A stretch of 64,000 nucleotides of DNA from the NCBI GenBank assembly GCA_016717005.1, contig JADJUF010000010.1:1-64000 (forward strand). Direction: 5' to 3'. Both the position numbers and the translations under genes were made by a program. The notes beneath the pieces were generated by a model. It was not told the DNA's origin and made no database searches. It saw only the letters and a program-made list of their open reading frames with translations. Below are positions 27,026 through 52,762 of the stretch, piece by piece; positions within the stretch are counted from its first letter, which is position 1, and each line of letters starts with the position of its first letter. This DNA comes from Myxococcales bacterium (GTDB lineage: Bacteria; Myxococcota_A; Polyangia; Haliangiales; Haliangiaceae).

Positions 27026-27731
27026 CCGCGGGCTCGTCGGCGTCCGCCGCCGCGTTGGCGTCGTCCTCGGCGGCGCGCTCCTCGGCCGCGTCGTCGTCGT
27101 CCGCGTCGTCGTCGGCCGGCGCGGCGGCCGTGGCGCCGGGCTGGTCCCACGTGCGGATCTCGGCCCAGGCCCGGTCGAGGCCGTCGACCACGCCGTAGAC
27201 GCCGAGCACCAGCGTCGCCCACTTCTCGCCGCCGCCGTCGAGGCTGCGGATGCTGAAGTAGATCACGGCGAGCGAGAACGCGACCTCGGTCGACGCGAAG
27301 AACACCGGCCGGGTGTGCTTGAGCACCAGCATCAGCACGGCGAACACCGCGACCACCAGCGTCGCGACGCCGGCGGTGGCCTTGCCGGGCTGGGCCAGGA
27401 CCCGCAGGCCCGACTCGAACAGGATGATCGCGGCGACCAGCGCGATCGCGAACAGCGCGAACAGCTTCAGCCACGACTCGTCGTCGCCGGCGAGGAGCCC
27501 GCCGACGAAGCCGAGCGTGAGCCCGACGAGCGGGATGAAGATCTTGGGCTGGGACAGCACGTCCCAGACCACCGACCAGCCGCTCGGCGCGCGGGTCGGC
27601 GGACCGACCCCGACGCCGGGCGGCAGGCGGACCGCCTGGGCCAGCGCGTCGCCGACGGCGCCGGTGATGAGCGCGACCGCGGCGAGCGCGATGAACAGGA
27701 CCAACGTCGACGTGCGCGTGGCTGGTGACAC
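27006..27731 (-). CDS. Inner-membrane protein with acidic C-terminal tail
   Basis: A 241-residue protein. I chose GTG 27731 (VSPATRTSTLVLF) because AGGAGG lies 5 nt upstream. About five hydrophobic segments follow (VLFIALAAVALITGAVGDAL; IFIPLVGLTLGFVGGLLAG; LFALFAIALVAAIILF; GVATLVVAVFAVLMLVL; FSLAVIYFSIRSLD). The soluble tail is Asp/Ala/Glu-rich (ADDDADDDDAAEERAAED). No transporter family motif is visible. Function unknown. Confidence 0.6.
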   Translation of the reverse strand: MSPATRTSTLVLFIALAAVALITGAVGDALAQAVRLPPGVGVGPPTRAPSGWSVVWDVLSQPKIFIPLVGLTLGFVGGLLAGDDESWLKLFALFAIALVAAIILFESGLRVLAQPGKATAGVATLVVAVFAVLMLVLKHTRPVFFASTEVAFSLAVIYFSIRSLDGGGEKWATLVLGVYGVVDGLDRAWAEIRTWDQPGATAAAPADDDADDDDAAEERAAEDDANAAADADEPAAAAPKA

Positions 27732-27802
27732 GTGGCCTCCTGCGCGGCCCATCCCCCGGGCCGGCGCCCGTCGATCGTACGACGGTCAGCGCGCGGCGCG
27801 CA

Positions 27803-28384
27803 TCACCCCGGCGGGACGATCTCGGCGACCGGGACCGCGACGTCGGGCTGGCCGGCGAGGGTGAGGACGTCGCCGGGGCGGGCGCGGTCGACGCGCTGGT
27901 AGACGCCGTCGACCGGGTCGGTCATGACCAGCACCTCGCGCGCGGTCAGGTCGACCAGCCAGTACACGGGGATGGCGGCCTCGGCGTAGAGCGGCGCCTT
28001 GATGCGCAGGTCCTTGTGCAGGCTGGAGTCGGCGACCTCGATCACCAGGGCGCAGCGGTCGGCGAACTGCGTGAACGAGCCCGTCGGGACGACGGCGAGG
28101 TCAGGCTCGGGCATGGAGTCGGTCCACATGCGCAGCGGGCCCTGGGGCTGGACCAGCCAGTCGCCGCCGAGCTGCCGGACCAGGATGCGCACGAGGACCG
28201 ACACGACCCGGGCGTGGGCCAGCCCGATCGGGCTCATGACCACGACCTCGCCGCGCAGCAGCTCGACCCGCTCGTCGTCGCGCAGGATGCCGACCTCGGC
28301 CATCCGCAGGTACTCGTCCCGCGTGATGTGGCGGCGCGCGACGCCGACCGAGTCGAGGGGTCTCCATGGGGTGCAGCATACCAT
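27803..28384 (-). CDS. Uma2-family (DUF820) putative endonuclease, copy A
   Basis: A 193-residue PD-(D/E)XK-fold protein of the Uma2 group, abundant in cyanobacteria and myxobacteria and often linked to mobile DNA. Key segments: ITRDEYLRMAE, VELLRGEVVVMSPIG, MPEPDLAVVP, LVIEVADSSLHKDLRIK and IPVYWLVDL, which contain the usual catalytic Asp/Glu/Lys set. It is nearly identical to copy B in its first 55 and last 75 residues but differs in the middle. The start is unsure: copy A has one extra C in CCCCT relative to copy B, shifting the shared start out of frame. Confidence 0.8.
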   Translation of the reverse strand: MVCCTPWRPLDSVGVARRHITRDEYLRMAEVGILRDDERVELLRGEVVVMSPIGLAHARVVSVLVRILVRQLGGDWLVQPQGPLRMWTDSMPEPDLAVVPTGSFTQFADRCALVIEVADSSLHKDLRIKAPLYAEAAIPVYWLVDLTAREVLVMTDPVDGVYQRVDRARPGDVLTLAGQPDVAVPVAEIVPPG

Positions 28385-28540
28385 CCGCCCTCCTCCTGCC
28401 CGCGGGATAGCGAGGGCCGTGCCAGCGGCGAGGGCGCGAGGTCCCGTCGCGGCGATGTCCAGGACGTCCGGATTCCGGACGCTATGGCCGAGGGCCGGCC
28501 GTCGCCGGACGCCGCGCTGCGTCCGCGACGTCGCTGCTAT

Positions 28541-28604
28541 GCCGTCACGCCGTCACGCCGTCACGCCGTCACGCCGTCACGCCGTCACGCCGTCACGCCG
28601 TCAC
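28541..28604. repeat. Octamer array (GCCGTCAC)8 upstream of Uma2 copy A
   Basis: Eight perfect head-to-tail copies of GCCGTCAC, followed by two degenerate ones to about 28630. The array lies about 160 bp upstream of the Uma2-A start, at the same relative place as a longer array upstream of copy B. The 28385-28540 stretch between gene and array is a near-identical copy of 29535-29690. Confidence 0.9.
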
Positions 28605-28642
28605 GCCGTTGTCGCCGTCACGCCGGTGTCGCGCACGCCCTT

Positions 28643-28822
28643 AGGGCCCACGCGTGAACAACTCGGTCGGTCTCGCGGCCGATCCATCCCGGCTGGCTGC
28701 GTTGCCGGCTCCGGTCCTCGGGTCACGTCCAACGAGGACGCTCCCCTCCGGTCCTCGCCGTCGCCTTGCCATCCGGGCGCCTCGTCCGCGATCCTCGATC
28801 GACTTGTTCACGCGCGGGCCCT
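28643..28822. repeat. 180-bp element with 19-bp terminal inverted repeats
   Basis: AGGGCCCACGCGTGAACAA (28643-28661) and TTGTTCACGCGCGGGCCCT (28804-28822) are inverted copies with one mismatch. The similarity continues inward for about 20 more bases at roughly 75%. The interior holds a smaller hairpin (TCCTCG...CGAGGA). No ORF is credible inside. It may be a MITE-like element, a recombination target or a structured RNA. Confidence 0.6.
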
Positions 28823-28842
28823 TACCAGGCGCGGGCCTGACC

Positions 28843-28957
28843 ACGGTCAGCGCGCGGCGCGCATCACCCCGGCGGGACGATCTCGGCGACCGGGACCGCG
28901 ACGTCGGGCTGGCCGGCGAGGGTGAGGACGTCGCCGGGGCGGGCGCGGTCGACGCGC
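28843..28957 (-). pseudogene. Third, partial copy of the Uma2 3' end
   Basis: This 115-bp stretch repeats 27782-27896, i.e. the last codons of Uma2 copy A with its 3' flank, and stops abruptly at the 3' end of copy B, which begins the same sequence again. It marks the junction of the segmental duplication. Confidence 0.75.
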
Positions 28958-28958
28958 A

Positions 28959-29534
28959 TCAGCCGGGCGGGACGATCTCGGCGACCGGGACCGCGACGTC
29001 GGGCTGGCCGGCGAGGGTGAGGACGTCGCCGGGGCGGGCGCGGTCGACGCGCTGGTAGACGCCGTCGACCGGGTCGGTCATGACCAGCACCTCGCGGGCG
29101 GTGAGGTCGACCAGCCAGTACACCGGGATGGCGGCCTCGGCGTAGAGCGGCGCCTTGATGCGCAGGTCCTTGTGCAGGCTGGAGTCGGCGACCTCGATCA
29201 CCAGCAGGCACGTGGTGGCGTAGGCATCGAACGTGCCGCGGGGCACGACGGCCAGGTCGGGCTCGGGCATCGAGTCGCCGCGGACCGGCAGGGGGCACTG
29301 CGGCTGGACGTCGAGCGCCGCCGAGAGCTGCTGGATGAGCATCCGGGTGAGCCGCGTGACCGACTGCGCGTGGTGCGCGCCGATCGGGCTCATGACCACG
29401 ACCTCGCCGCGCAGCAGCTCGACCCGCTCGTCGTCGCGCAGGATGCCGACCTCGGCCATCCGCAGGTACTCGTCCCGCGTGATGCGGCGGCGCGCGACGC
29501 CGACCGAGTCGAGGGTCTCCATGGGGTGCAGCAT
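28959..29534 (-). CDS. Uma2-family (DUF820) putative endonuclease, copy B
   Basis: A 191-residue paralogue of copy A. ATG 29534 is placed 8 nt after GGAGGG, which supports this start; METLDSVGV four codons later is an alternative. N- and C-terminal thirds equal copy A (VGILRDDERVELLRGEVV; LHKDLRIKAPLYAEAA), whereas residues about 57-115 differ strongly (AHHAQSVTRLTRMLIQQL against AHARVVSVLVRILVRQL in A). The catalytic D/E/K pattern is intact. The conserved ends with a variable centre suggest gene conversion between tandem copies. Confidence 0.8.
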   Translation of the reverse strand: MLHPMETLDSVGVARRRITRDEYLRMAEVGILRDDERVELLRGEVVVMSPIGAHHAQSVTRLTRMLIQQLSAALDVQPQCPLPVRGDSMPEPDLAVVPRGTFDAYATTCLLVIEVADSSLHKDLRIKAPLYAEAAIPVYWLVDLTAREVLVMTDPVDGVYQRVDRARPGDVLTLAGQPDVAVPVAEIVPPG

Positions 29535-29775
29535 ACCATCCGCCCTCCTCCTGCCCGCGGGATAGCGAGGGCCGTGCCAGCGGCAAGGGCGCGAGGTCCC
29601 GTCGCGGCGATGTCCAGGACGTCCGGATTCCGGACGCTCTGGCCGAGGGCCGGCCGTCGCCGGACGCCGCGCCGCCTCCGCCGCGCCGCCGCTGCTAGTC
29701 GGCCAGGCCGGCGCTTCGTGCCCCGCGACGCCGCTGCTCCCCGGTCACGCCCCGCTCGTCCGCCGCTGCTACGAC

Positions 29776-29903
29776 GCCGTCCCGCCGTCCCGCCGTCCCG
29801 CCGTCCCGCCGTCCCGCCGACACGCCGTCCCGCCGACACGCCGGCACGCCGTCACGCCGTCACGCCGTCACGCCGTCACGCCGTCACGCCGTCACGCCGT
29901 CAC
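29776..29903. repeat. 16-unit octamer array upstream of Uma2 copy B
   Basis: The array opens with five GCCGTCCC units, passes through four mixed units (GCCGACAC, GCCGTCCC, GCCGACAC, GCCGGCAC) and ends with seven GCCGTCAC. Its right end supplies the stop codon of the cupin gene (29900-29902). Variant units in blocks indicate stepwise expansion. The remaining 29535-29775 stretch is the duplicated 5' flank of Uma2 and shows no gene. Confidence 0.85.
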
Positions 29904-30802
29904 GCCGGGGCGTACGGGACGCCGCTGTCGCGCACGCCCTTGCCGAGCGCGCGCTTGACCGCGCTCTGGGCGCGGAACGCCGAGGCCAGGACCGCGTGCT
30001 TGACGCGATCGCGGGCGGGCGAGGCGCCGACCGGGCGCGGCGTCAGGCCGAGGCGGCGCAGCTTGGCGTTGCCGCGGTAGAGGAGCTCGTTGGCGCGGGT
30101 CGAGTCGGTGTAGTAGGTGAAGCTGATCGTCACCGACGGCTCGGGGCCGTTCTCGACCATGTGGCCGGTGGTCGAGGGCATGTAGCCGCCGGCGCCGGGG
30201 GCGAGGTCGAAGACGCGGGCGCGGTCGCGGTGCGCGTCCTTCCAGGTCACCAGGTCGCGCGAGTGGCCGTCGTGGAACAGCTCGAGCGCGCGCTCGCTGA
30301 CCACCGCGCGATCGTCGTGGGGCCACACGTACAGCTTCTTGGTGCCGCGGATCTGCAGGATGAAGTTGTGCTCGTGGTCGATGTGGAACGGCGTCACCGC
30401 GCCGGGCGACGACACGAAGATCCAGCCGGCGCGGTAGCACATGCCGGGATCGACGCGATCGATCGCGGGCCGCAGCTCGTCGAGGATCTCGTCGATGAAC
30501 GCGCGGTAGGTCGGGTCGGCCTGGACGTTCAGGAGCGACATCCACGCGTTGGCGCGGGCGACGTCAGCGAGGGTCTCGGCCGCGGTCTTGCCGGTCGGGT
30601 GCAGCTGCGGCGCGTCGGCGAAGCTGGTGCCGGCGGTGGCCGCGGCCGAGTGCGTGCGCACCAGCTTGCGGGCCTGCTGGCGCTTGCCCAGCTCGACCAG
30701 CGCGTCGAGCTGGAGCAGCGGGTGCGTCGACAGGGCGTGGGTGAGCCCGGTGATCTTCCACGGGTCGAACGCGGTGGGGAGGTGGATGCGTGGGCCGGCC
30801 AT
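29900..30802 (-). CDS. Cupin/JmjC-like (Cupin_8) protein
   Basis: A 300-residue protein of the cupin-8/JmjC-like oxygenase group. The metal site is visible as FHIDHEHNF (His-x-Asp) near residue 145 and the distal His in STTGHMVENG near residue 210; the strand QIRGTKKLYVWP fits the fold. Such proteins hydroxylate side chains or small molecules with 2-oxoglutarate, but the substrate here is unknown. The start ATG 30802 gives a full N-terminal arm (MAGPRIHLPTAFDPWKITGL). The 3' end runs into the octamer array, so the last residues may vary with array length. Confidence 0.75.
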   Translation of the reverse strand: MAGPRIHLPTAFDPWKITGLTHALSTHPLLQLDALVELGKRQQARKLVRTHSAAATAGTSFADAPQLHPTGKTAAETLADVARANAWMSLLNVQADPTYRAFIDEILDELRPAIDRVDPGMCYRAGWIFVSSPGAVTPFHIDHEHNFILQIRGTKKLYVWPHDDRAVVSERALELFHDGHSRDLVTWKDAHRDRARVFDLAPGAGGYMPSTTGHMVENGPEPSVTISFTYYTDSTRANELLYRGNAKLRRLGLTPRPVGASPARDRVKHAVLASAFRAQSAVKRALGKGVRDSGVPYAPA

Positions 30803-30889
30803 GCGAGGGCCGAGGATAGCAGCCGGGCGCGGCCACGGGCCGCAGCCGCGCGCGTTGCGACCACCGGTCGTGGCTGCCAAGGTCGGTCC

Positions 30890-31489
30890 ATGCAGGCGGA
30901 CTTCTGGGATCAGGTCTACGGCAGCGACGACCACGTCTACGGCACGACGCCCAACGACTTCCTGCGGGCGCACGCCGGGCGCATCCCGCCGGGGCCGGTC
31001 CTGTGCCTGGCCGAGGGCGAGGGCCGCAACGCGGTGTACCTGGCCCAGCGCGGCCACGCAGTGACCGCGGTCGACCAGTCGCCGGTGGGCCTGGCCAAGG
31101 CGACGCGCCTCGCCGACGACCACGGCGTCGCGCTCGAGACCGTGTGCGCCGACCTCGCGGTCTACCAGCCGCCGCTCGGGCACTTCGCCGGCGCCGTGGC
31201 GATCTTCGCGCACGTGCCGCCGGCGGTGCGCGGCCCGATGTACGCGCGGGCGATCGCCGCGCTGCGTCCCGGCGGGGTGATGCTGGTCGAGGTCTACGCG
31301 CCGCGCCAGGTGACGATGGGCACCGGCGGGCCCAAGGACCCCGCGATGCTGGCCGATCTCCCGACCCTGATCGCCGCGCTGGCCGGGCTCGACCTCGAGC
31401 TGGCCGAGGAGGTCGAGCGCGACGTGGTCGAGGGCCGCCTGCACACCGGGCGCGCGGTGACGCTGCAGATCATCGGCACCAAGCGCTGA
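30890..31489 (+). CDS. Class I SAM-dependent methyltransferase (TehB-like)
   Basis: A 199-residue Rossmann methyltransferase. The N-terminus FWDQVYGSDDHVYGTTPNDF and motif I LCLAEGEGRNAVYLA resemble TehB/thiopurine-type small methyltransferases; motif II is AVTAVDQS and the post-II Asp lies in VCADLAVY. Substrate cannot be read from sequence. It is divergent from the cupin gene with an 87-bp gap and is followed by another methyltransferase 30 bp away. Confidence 0.8.
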   Translation: MQADFWDQVYGSDDHVYGTTPNDFLRAHAGRIPPGPVLCLAEGEGRNAVYLAQRGHAVTAVDQSPVGLAKATRLADDHGVALETVCADLAVYQPPLGHFAGAVAIFAHVPPAVRGPMYARAIAALRPGGVMLVEVYAPRQVTMGTGGPKDPAMLADLPTLIAALAGLDLELAEEVERDVVEGRLHTGRAVTLQIIGTKR

Positions 31490-31519
31490 CCCGCGCGCGC
31501 CATCGGCTAGAGTGCCGGC

Positions 31520-32344
31520 GTGGGAATCATCGACGTCAGCAAGCGCATCGGCAAGCACGCCTGGCGTGTGCCCGGGCTGGGCCAGGTGCTCGAGGCCGAC
31601 TACGCGCGGACGTTCGCGCGGCGGCCGCCGGGCTGCTTCCGCGGCGTGTACCGCAGCTTCGCCGAGGCCGAGGCCTCGATCCCGAGCGGGCACCCGGTCG
31701 GCTACGATCACGACGCGATGTCGACGATGTACCGAAGCCGCATGGACAAGGCCTGCCAGAGCGACTACGCGGTGCTGCTCTGGCTGCGCGAGATCCTGCG
31801 CGCCAAGCCGGGGTCGTTCGTGTTCGACGTCGGCGGGCACGTCGGCGTCAGCTACCACGGCTGGAAGAAGTACCTCGACTACCAGCCGGGCCTGCGGTGG
31901 CTGGTCGAGGACGTGCCGGCGATCGTCAAGGTCGGCGCCGAGCTGGCGGCCGAGCGCGGCGGCGCCGGGCTCGAGTTCACGAGCGAGCTGGGCGCGGGCC
32001 GCGGCTGCGACGTGCTGCTGTGCGCGGGCGCGCTCCAGTACGTCGACCTGACGGTGCCGCAGCTCCTCGACGCGGTCGGCTCGCGGCCGCAGCACCTGAT
32101 CCTGAACAAGATGCCGGTCTACGACGGCGAGGGCTTCGTGACCGTGCAGTCGACCGGCCGCGCGTTCCACGCCTACCGCATCTACAACGGCCCCGAGCTG
32201 GTCACCGGCATCACCGCGCTGGGCTACACGCTCGTCGACGACTGGACCAACCGCGAGCAGCACTGCGAGATCCCGTTCACGCGCGGCAAGGACATCGACG
32301 CGTACACCGGGTACTACTTCACGTTGGCGAGGCCGAGGTCGTAG
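31520..32344 (+). CDS. TIGR04325-type putative methyltransferase
   Basis: A 274-residue protein starting at GTG 31520. FRGVYRSFAEAEASIP, GYDHDAM and the glycine loop VFDVGGHVGVSYHGW match the family of putative methyltransferases found in surface-polysaccharide loci (TIGR04325). The C-terminus (EQHCEIPFTRGKDIDAYTGY) is typical too. Its last 31 bp overlap the convergent membrane-protein gene. A role in modifying a surface glycan is inference from the family. Confidence 0.7.
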   Translation: MGIIDVSKRIGKHAWRVPGLGQVLEADYARTFARRPPGCFRGVYRSFAEAEASIPSGHPVGYDHDAMSTMYRSRMDKACQSDYAVLLWLREILRAKPGSFVFDVGGHVGVSYHGWKKYLDYQPGLRWLVEDVPAIVKVGAELAAERGGAGLEFTSELGAGRGCDVLLCAGALQYVDLTVPQLLDAVGSRPQHLILNKMPVYDGEGFVTVQSTGRAFHAYRIYNGPELVTGITALGYTLVDDWTNREQHCEIPFTRGKDIDAYTGYYFTLARPRS

Positions 32345-33779
32345 ATCTCGCCGGCGTCGCCCGCGGCGACGCGGTGGGCGTGGGCGGTCAGCCAGGCCGC
32401 GAGGTCGGCGTCGATCGGCCGCTGCGCGACGTGGACGTAGTAGCGGGCGCCGCGCAGCGCGTAGTCGGCGATCGCGGTCGCGCCGGCGAGGTCGTTGGGC
32501 ACGACCCAGCCCTTGGCGCGCGCGAGGTAGAACACCCGCGGGTCCTGGAAGTTGTTCGTGGTGTGCCACTGCTGGTTGTAGCCCTCGGCCCGGGCGCGCA
32601 CGACGACGCGGGTGCCGGGCGGCGCCAGGGCCGCGAGCTGCGCGCCCATGATCGACTCGGGCTCGCGTGGCAGCGCCCGGACGAACCGCACCGCGCGCGC
32701 GCTCAGCGCCAGCGCCGCGATCGCCGCCAGCGCCAGCACCACGCGCGGGCGCGGCAGCTCGGCGGCGACGTGGGCGACCAGCCACGCGCCGAGCACGACG
32801 TGCGGCAGGAGGTAGTGCGTCCCGAACGTGCTGGCGGTGTAGCGGAACGCCAGGAGCGACAGCGCCAGCGCGGCGCCGGCGAGGGCCAGCTCCTCGCACG
32901 CGAACCGGCGCCGGACGGCGAGGTAGAGCGCCGCGGGGACCGCGAGCAGGCCGACGCCCCAGACCACGCCGAAGCGCGCCAGCTCGCGCCAGGGCTCGAC
33001 CGCGGCCAGGGCCGACAGCGCCGGCAGCTTGCTGTCGCCGCCGGACAGCACGCCGAACGTGTTGCCGTAGGTGACGTAGAGCGTGCGCGCGTACAGCAGG
33101 AAGGCCCCGACGATCGCCAGCACCGCGGCCCAGCCCAGCCACAGCCGCGGCCGCCGCAGCGCCGGGCGGTGGGCCAGCGCGACCACGGCCACCTGCGCGA
33201 GGCCCAGCTCGAGCGTGGTCGGCTTGACCAGCCCGGCGATCGCGGTCGCGGCGATCCAGGTGGCGAGCGCGCGCGCGGACGGCCGCGCCAGATCGTCGAG
33301 GAACGCCAGCCAGCCGATCGTGAACGCCAGGAACGCCAGCGGGTCGGGCTGGATCGACGTCGACGCGACGATCGTGCCCTGCATCGACAGCGCCGCGAGC
33401 AGCGCGACGTACGCCGGCACCTCGCCGAACCGGCGGGCCAGCGCGCCGAACAAGAGCGCGCACGCCAGCGCGACGCAGGCCAGCGACACCAGCTGCGCCG
33501 GCAGCTCGACGTCGCCGGTGGCCGTCGCGAGCGCCGCGACGATCGCGGGGTAGAGCTGCAGCTCGGTCTCGACGTAGCCGGGGCCGTCGCCGCGCCAGTC
33601 GATGCGCGGCCGCAGCGGATCGAACTCCTCGTCGACGAAGTTGCGGGCGATCGCCGCGGTGTCGGCCTGGCGCCAGCCCTGCCAGTCGTCGGTGATCGCG
33701 GCCGGGCGGCGCGCCATGACCATGAACACCGCCCACGCGGCGATCGTCGCGTAGGCCGCGAGCCGCCACGTGCGATCGA

Positions 33780-33783
<4 letters not shown>
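32314..33783 (-). CDS. GT39/ArnT-like polytopic membrane protein
   Basis: A 489-residue protein with about ten hydrophobic helices. The first external loop has DDWQGWRQADTAAIARNF, resembling the acidic catalytic loop of GT-C/PMT (GT39) glycosyltransferases, and YVETELQLYPAIVAAL follows, as in ArnT-like enzymes. The C-terminal soluble part (PPGTRVVVRARAEGYNQQW) resembles the periplasmic domain. ATG 33783 overlaps the stop of the NRPS gene (ATGA), so the two are co-transcribed; it may glycosylate or export the product, but this is inference. Confidence 0.7.
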
Positions 33784-50415
<16,632 letters not shown>

Positions 50416-50419
<4 letters not shown>

Positions 50420-51198
50420 GGGATCGTGGCCTCGATGCGCGTGACGATGGCGTTGACGATGTCCATGGGCACCACCGCGGCGTTGACGGCGGCGTCCGAG
50501 TTCCAGGCCGCGCTGGCGGCGAGCTCGACCTGTTGCGCGCCCGGCCACGGCGAGGTCGCGCCGGCGCGGGTGGTGATCAGCGTGATCAGGTCGGCGCGCG
50601 GCGGCGCGCGGGTCAGGTCGATCGCCGCCATCCCGGTCGCGAGCGCGTCGCTGATCGGCGTGCCCAGGGCCTCGCGCGGGGTGCCGTCGGCGCGGTCCGG
50701 CGGCGGCCGCCAGTGCGGGCCGATCTCGTCGCGCATGAACGCCGCGTGCTGCGCCCCGAGCTCGCGCAGGTACGCGCGCCCGTCGACGACGGGATCCCAC
50801 GCGATCAGGTGCCGCGCGACCAGGTCGTCGCCGGTCGCCAGCGTGGCGAGGGTCGCGCCGAGCCGCAGCCCGACCAGCGCCACCCGCGGGCTGCCGCTGG
50901 CCTCGCGCAGCGCCGCGGCGGCGGTGCGCACGTCGGCGATCCACCCGGCGATCGTGGCGTCGTGAGCGTCGCCGGCCGAGTCGCCGGTGTGGGCGTAGTC
51001 GAACCGCAGGCACGCGTAGCCGGCCCGCTCGAGCTGCGTCGCCAGCACGCGGTAGATCCGATGGGCGCGCGCGGCCTCCTCGCCGAACGGGTTGCACAGC
51101 AGCACCGCGGCGCTCCGCGCGCGCAAACGACTCGGTCGATGCAGTGTGCCGAGGAGCGCCCCCGGTCCCCCGAAGTAGTGGACTTTCGCCGCCAACAC
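50416..51198 (-). CDS. Alpha/beta hydrolase, exosortase-associated hydrolase 2-like
   Basis: About 260 residues of alpha/beta hydrolase fold with LCNPFGEEAARAHR, RFDYAHTGDS and the elbow GLRLGATLA. The nucleophile position has Arg instead of Ser, as I recall for exosortase-A-associated hydrolase 2 proteins, so ordinary serine-esterase activity is doubtful. I favour GTG 51198, because the longer frame to 51243 would overlap the divergent gene; no good ribosome site settles this. The stop overlaps the NRPS start (ATGA), making it the first gene of the synthetase operon. It could act in product release in place of a thioesterase, which is speculation. Confidence 0.65.
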
Positions 51199-51221
51199 GA
51201 CGAGATTACCGGGCGACCTCC

Positions 51222-52073
51222 ATGGCGGCAACGAGCCCTGCACCCTACCTGGCCCCCGACGAGGTCGTCGACCTGGGCGACGAGCGCGGCCTGGTCGCCG
51301 TGCTGACGCGCGCGGGCGCCGCCGCCACGGGGCGCCCCGCGGTGATCTTCCTCAACGCCGGCGTGCTGCACCGCATCGGTCCGCACCGGCTGCACGTGCG
51401 CCTGGCCCGCCGGCTGGCCGCGCGTGGGCTGGCCGCGCTCCGCCTGGATCTCGGCGGCGTCGGCGACAGCCCGTCGCTGGGCGACGCGGTCAGCTTTCGT
51501 GACAGCGCGGTCGCAGACACGCGCGCGGCGATGACCGCGATGACCCGCGCGACCGGCGCCGAGCGGTTCGTGCTGTTCGGGCTGTGCTCGGGCGCCGACA
51601 ACAGCGTCGCCACCGCGCTGGCCGACCCGCGCGTCGTGGGCGTCGTCGCGCTCGATCCGCCCACGTACACCAACCGCCGGGCCCGCGCGCGCAAGCTGGT
51701 CCGACGGGTGATCGCGCTCGGCGGTCCGGTCGCGGCCGCGCGCTGGGCGACCACGGTGATCCAGCGCCGGCTCGGGCGGCGCATGGGCGGCGCGTCCGAC
51801 GACGGCCAGCGGCGCGAGGTCGCGTCGGTCGAGGACCACGGGGCGCAGCTCGCGACCCTGGCGGATCGTGGGATCGCGGTCCTGGCGATCTACACCGGCT
51901 GTCACGACGATCGGTACAACCACCCCGACCAGCTGTTCGAGCACTACCCGGGGCTGCGCGGCCGGGTCGAGCGCGCGTTCTTCCCCGACGCCAACCACAG
52001 CTTCGCCGAGCTGGCGGCCCAGGCCGCGCTCGGCGATCTCGTGACGACCTGGCTCGAGCGCCACTTCCGCTGA
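51222..52073 (+). CDS. Alpha/beta hydrolase, exosortase-associated hydrolase 1-like
   Basis: A 283-residue hydrolase divergent from the NRPS operon by a few dozen bp. Landmarks are FLNAGVLHRIGPHR, RLDLGGVGDS, the elbow GLCSGAD (centre residue Cys) and a late His in DANHSFAEL. Its partner on the other strand has Arg at the elbow; the Arg/Cys pair recalls the two hydrolases of exosortase-A loci, but no exosortase or PEP-CTERM protein is visible here. Confidence 0.7.
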   Translation: MAATSPAPYLAPDEVVDLGDERGLVAVLTRAGAAATGRPAVIFLNAGVLHRIGPHRLHVRLARRLAARGLAALRLDLGGVGDSPSLGDAVSFRDSAVADTRAAMTAMTRATGAERFVLFGLCSGADNSVATALADPRVVGVVALDPPTYTNRRARARKLVRRVIALGGPVAAARWATTVIQRRLGRRMGGASDDGQRREVASVEDHGAQLATLADRGIAVLAIYTGCHDDRYNHPDQLFEHYPGLRGRVERAFFPDANHSFAELAAQAALGDLVTTWLERHFR

Positions 52074-52111
52074 CCCTTGCCGAGGGCGGGGCCCCGCGGT
52101 ACTTAGCGACC

Positions 52112-52762
52112 GTGTTCCGCGCGCGCGTCAAGTCGGTCGCCAAGCAGGTCCTCGCGCGCTCGACCCGCGGCCGGATGATCTGGCGCGGCCCCGCCGACAG
52201 CCGCCGGGTCGCGATCACGTTCGACGACGGGCCGGGCGAGCTGACCGAGGCCTACCTCGACGTCCTCGCGGAGCTCGGCGTGCCGGCGACCTTCTTCGTG
52301 ATGGGCTACTACCTCGACCAGCAGCACCTGCCGGGCGCGGTCGGCAAGTACCTGCGCGGCGGCCACCAGCTCGCCGGCCACGGCTACTTCCACGAGCGGT
52401 TCACCACGCTGGGCGCGCTGGCGATGCGCGAGGAGCTGACCCGGATGGAGCGCGCGCTCGGCCCGATGCCGTGGGGCAAGTGGGTGCGGCCGCCGCACGG
52501 CTCGATCGGCCCGCGCGACGCGTCGGTGATGCTGGCCCTGGACTACACCGTCGCGATGTGGTCGTTCGACAGCTGCGACTACGACGGCGCCAGCGCCGAC
52601 GTGCTGATCGAGCGGTGCGCGCCGGCGCGGGTGGCGCCGGGCGAGGTGATGCTGTTCCACGAGGCCTGCCCGGCGACGCTGACCGCGCTGCCGACGATCG
52701 TCCGGCGCCTGCAGGCCGACGGCTACGAGCTGGTCACGATGGCCGACCTGCTGGCGCGCTGA
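52112..52762 (+). CDS. Polysaccharide deacetylase (NodB homology)
   Basis: A 216-residue member of carbohydrate esterase family 4. Motif 1 is TFDDGPGE (Asp38/Asp39), motif 2 HGYFH (His90, His94; metal ligands), motif 3 RPPHGS. The start GTG 52112 gives a short basic N-terminus without a clear signal peptide, so secretion is uncertain. It deacetylates N-acetylated sugars of peptidoglycan or a glycan; the exact substrate is unknown. It follows the hydrolase by 38 bp on the same strand. Confidence 0.85.
   Translation: MFRARVKSVAKQVLARSTRGRMIWRGPADSRRVAITFDDGPGELTEAYLDVLAELGVPATFFVMGYYLDQQHLPGAVGKYLRGGHQLAGHGYFHERFTTLGALAMREELTRMERALGPMPWGKWVRPPHGSIGPRDASVMLALDYTVAMWSFDSCDYDGASADVLIERCAPARVAPGEVMLFHEACPATLTALPTIVRRLQADGYELVTMADLLAR

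Noticed and set aside
28541..29903. Octamer arrays as a CRISPR
   Set aside because: Units are contiguous 8-mers without spacers, and no cas gene is present.
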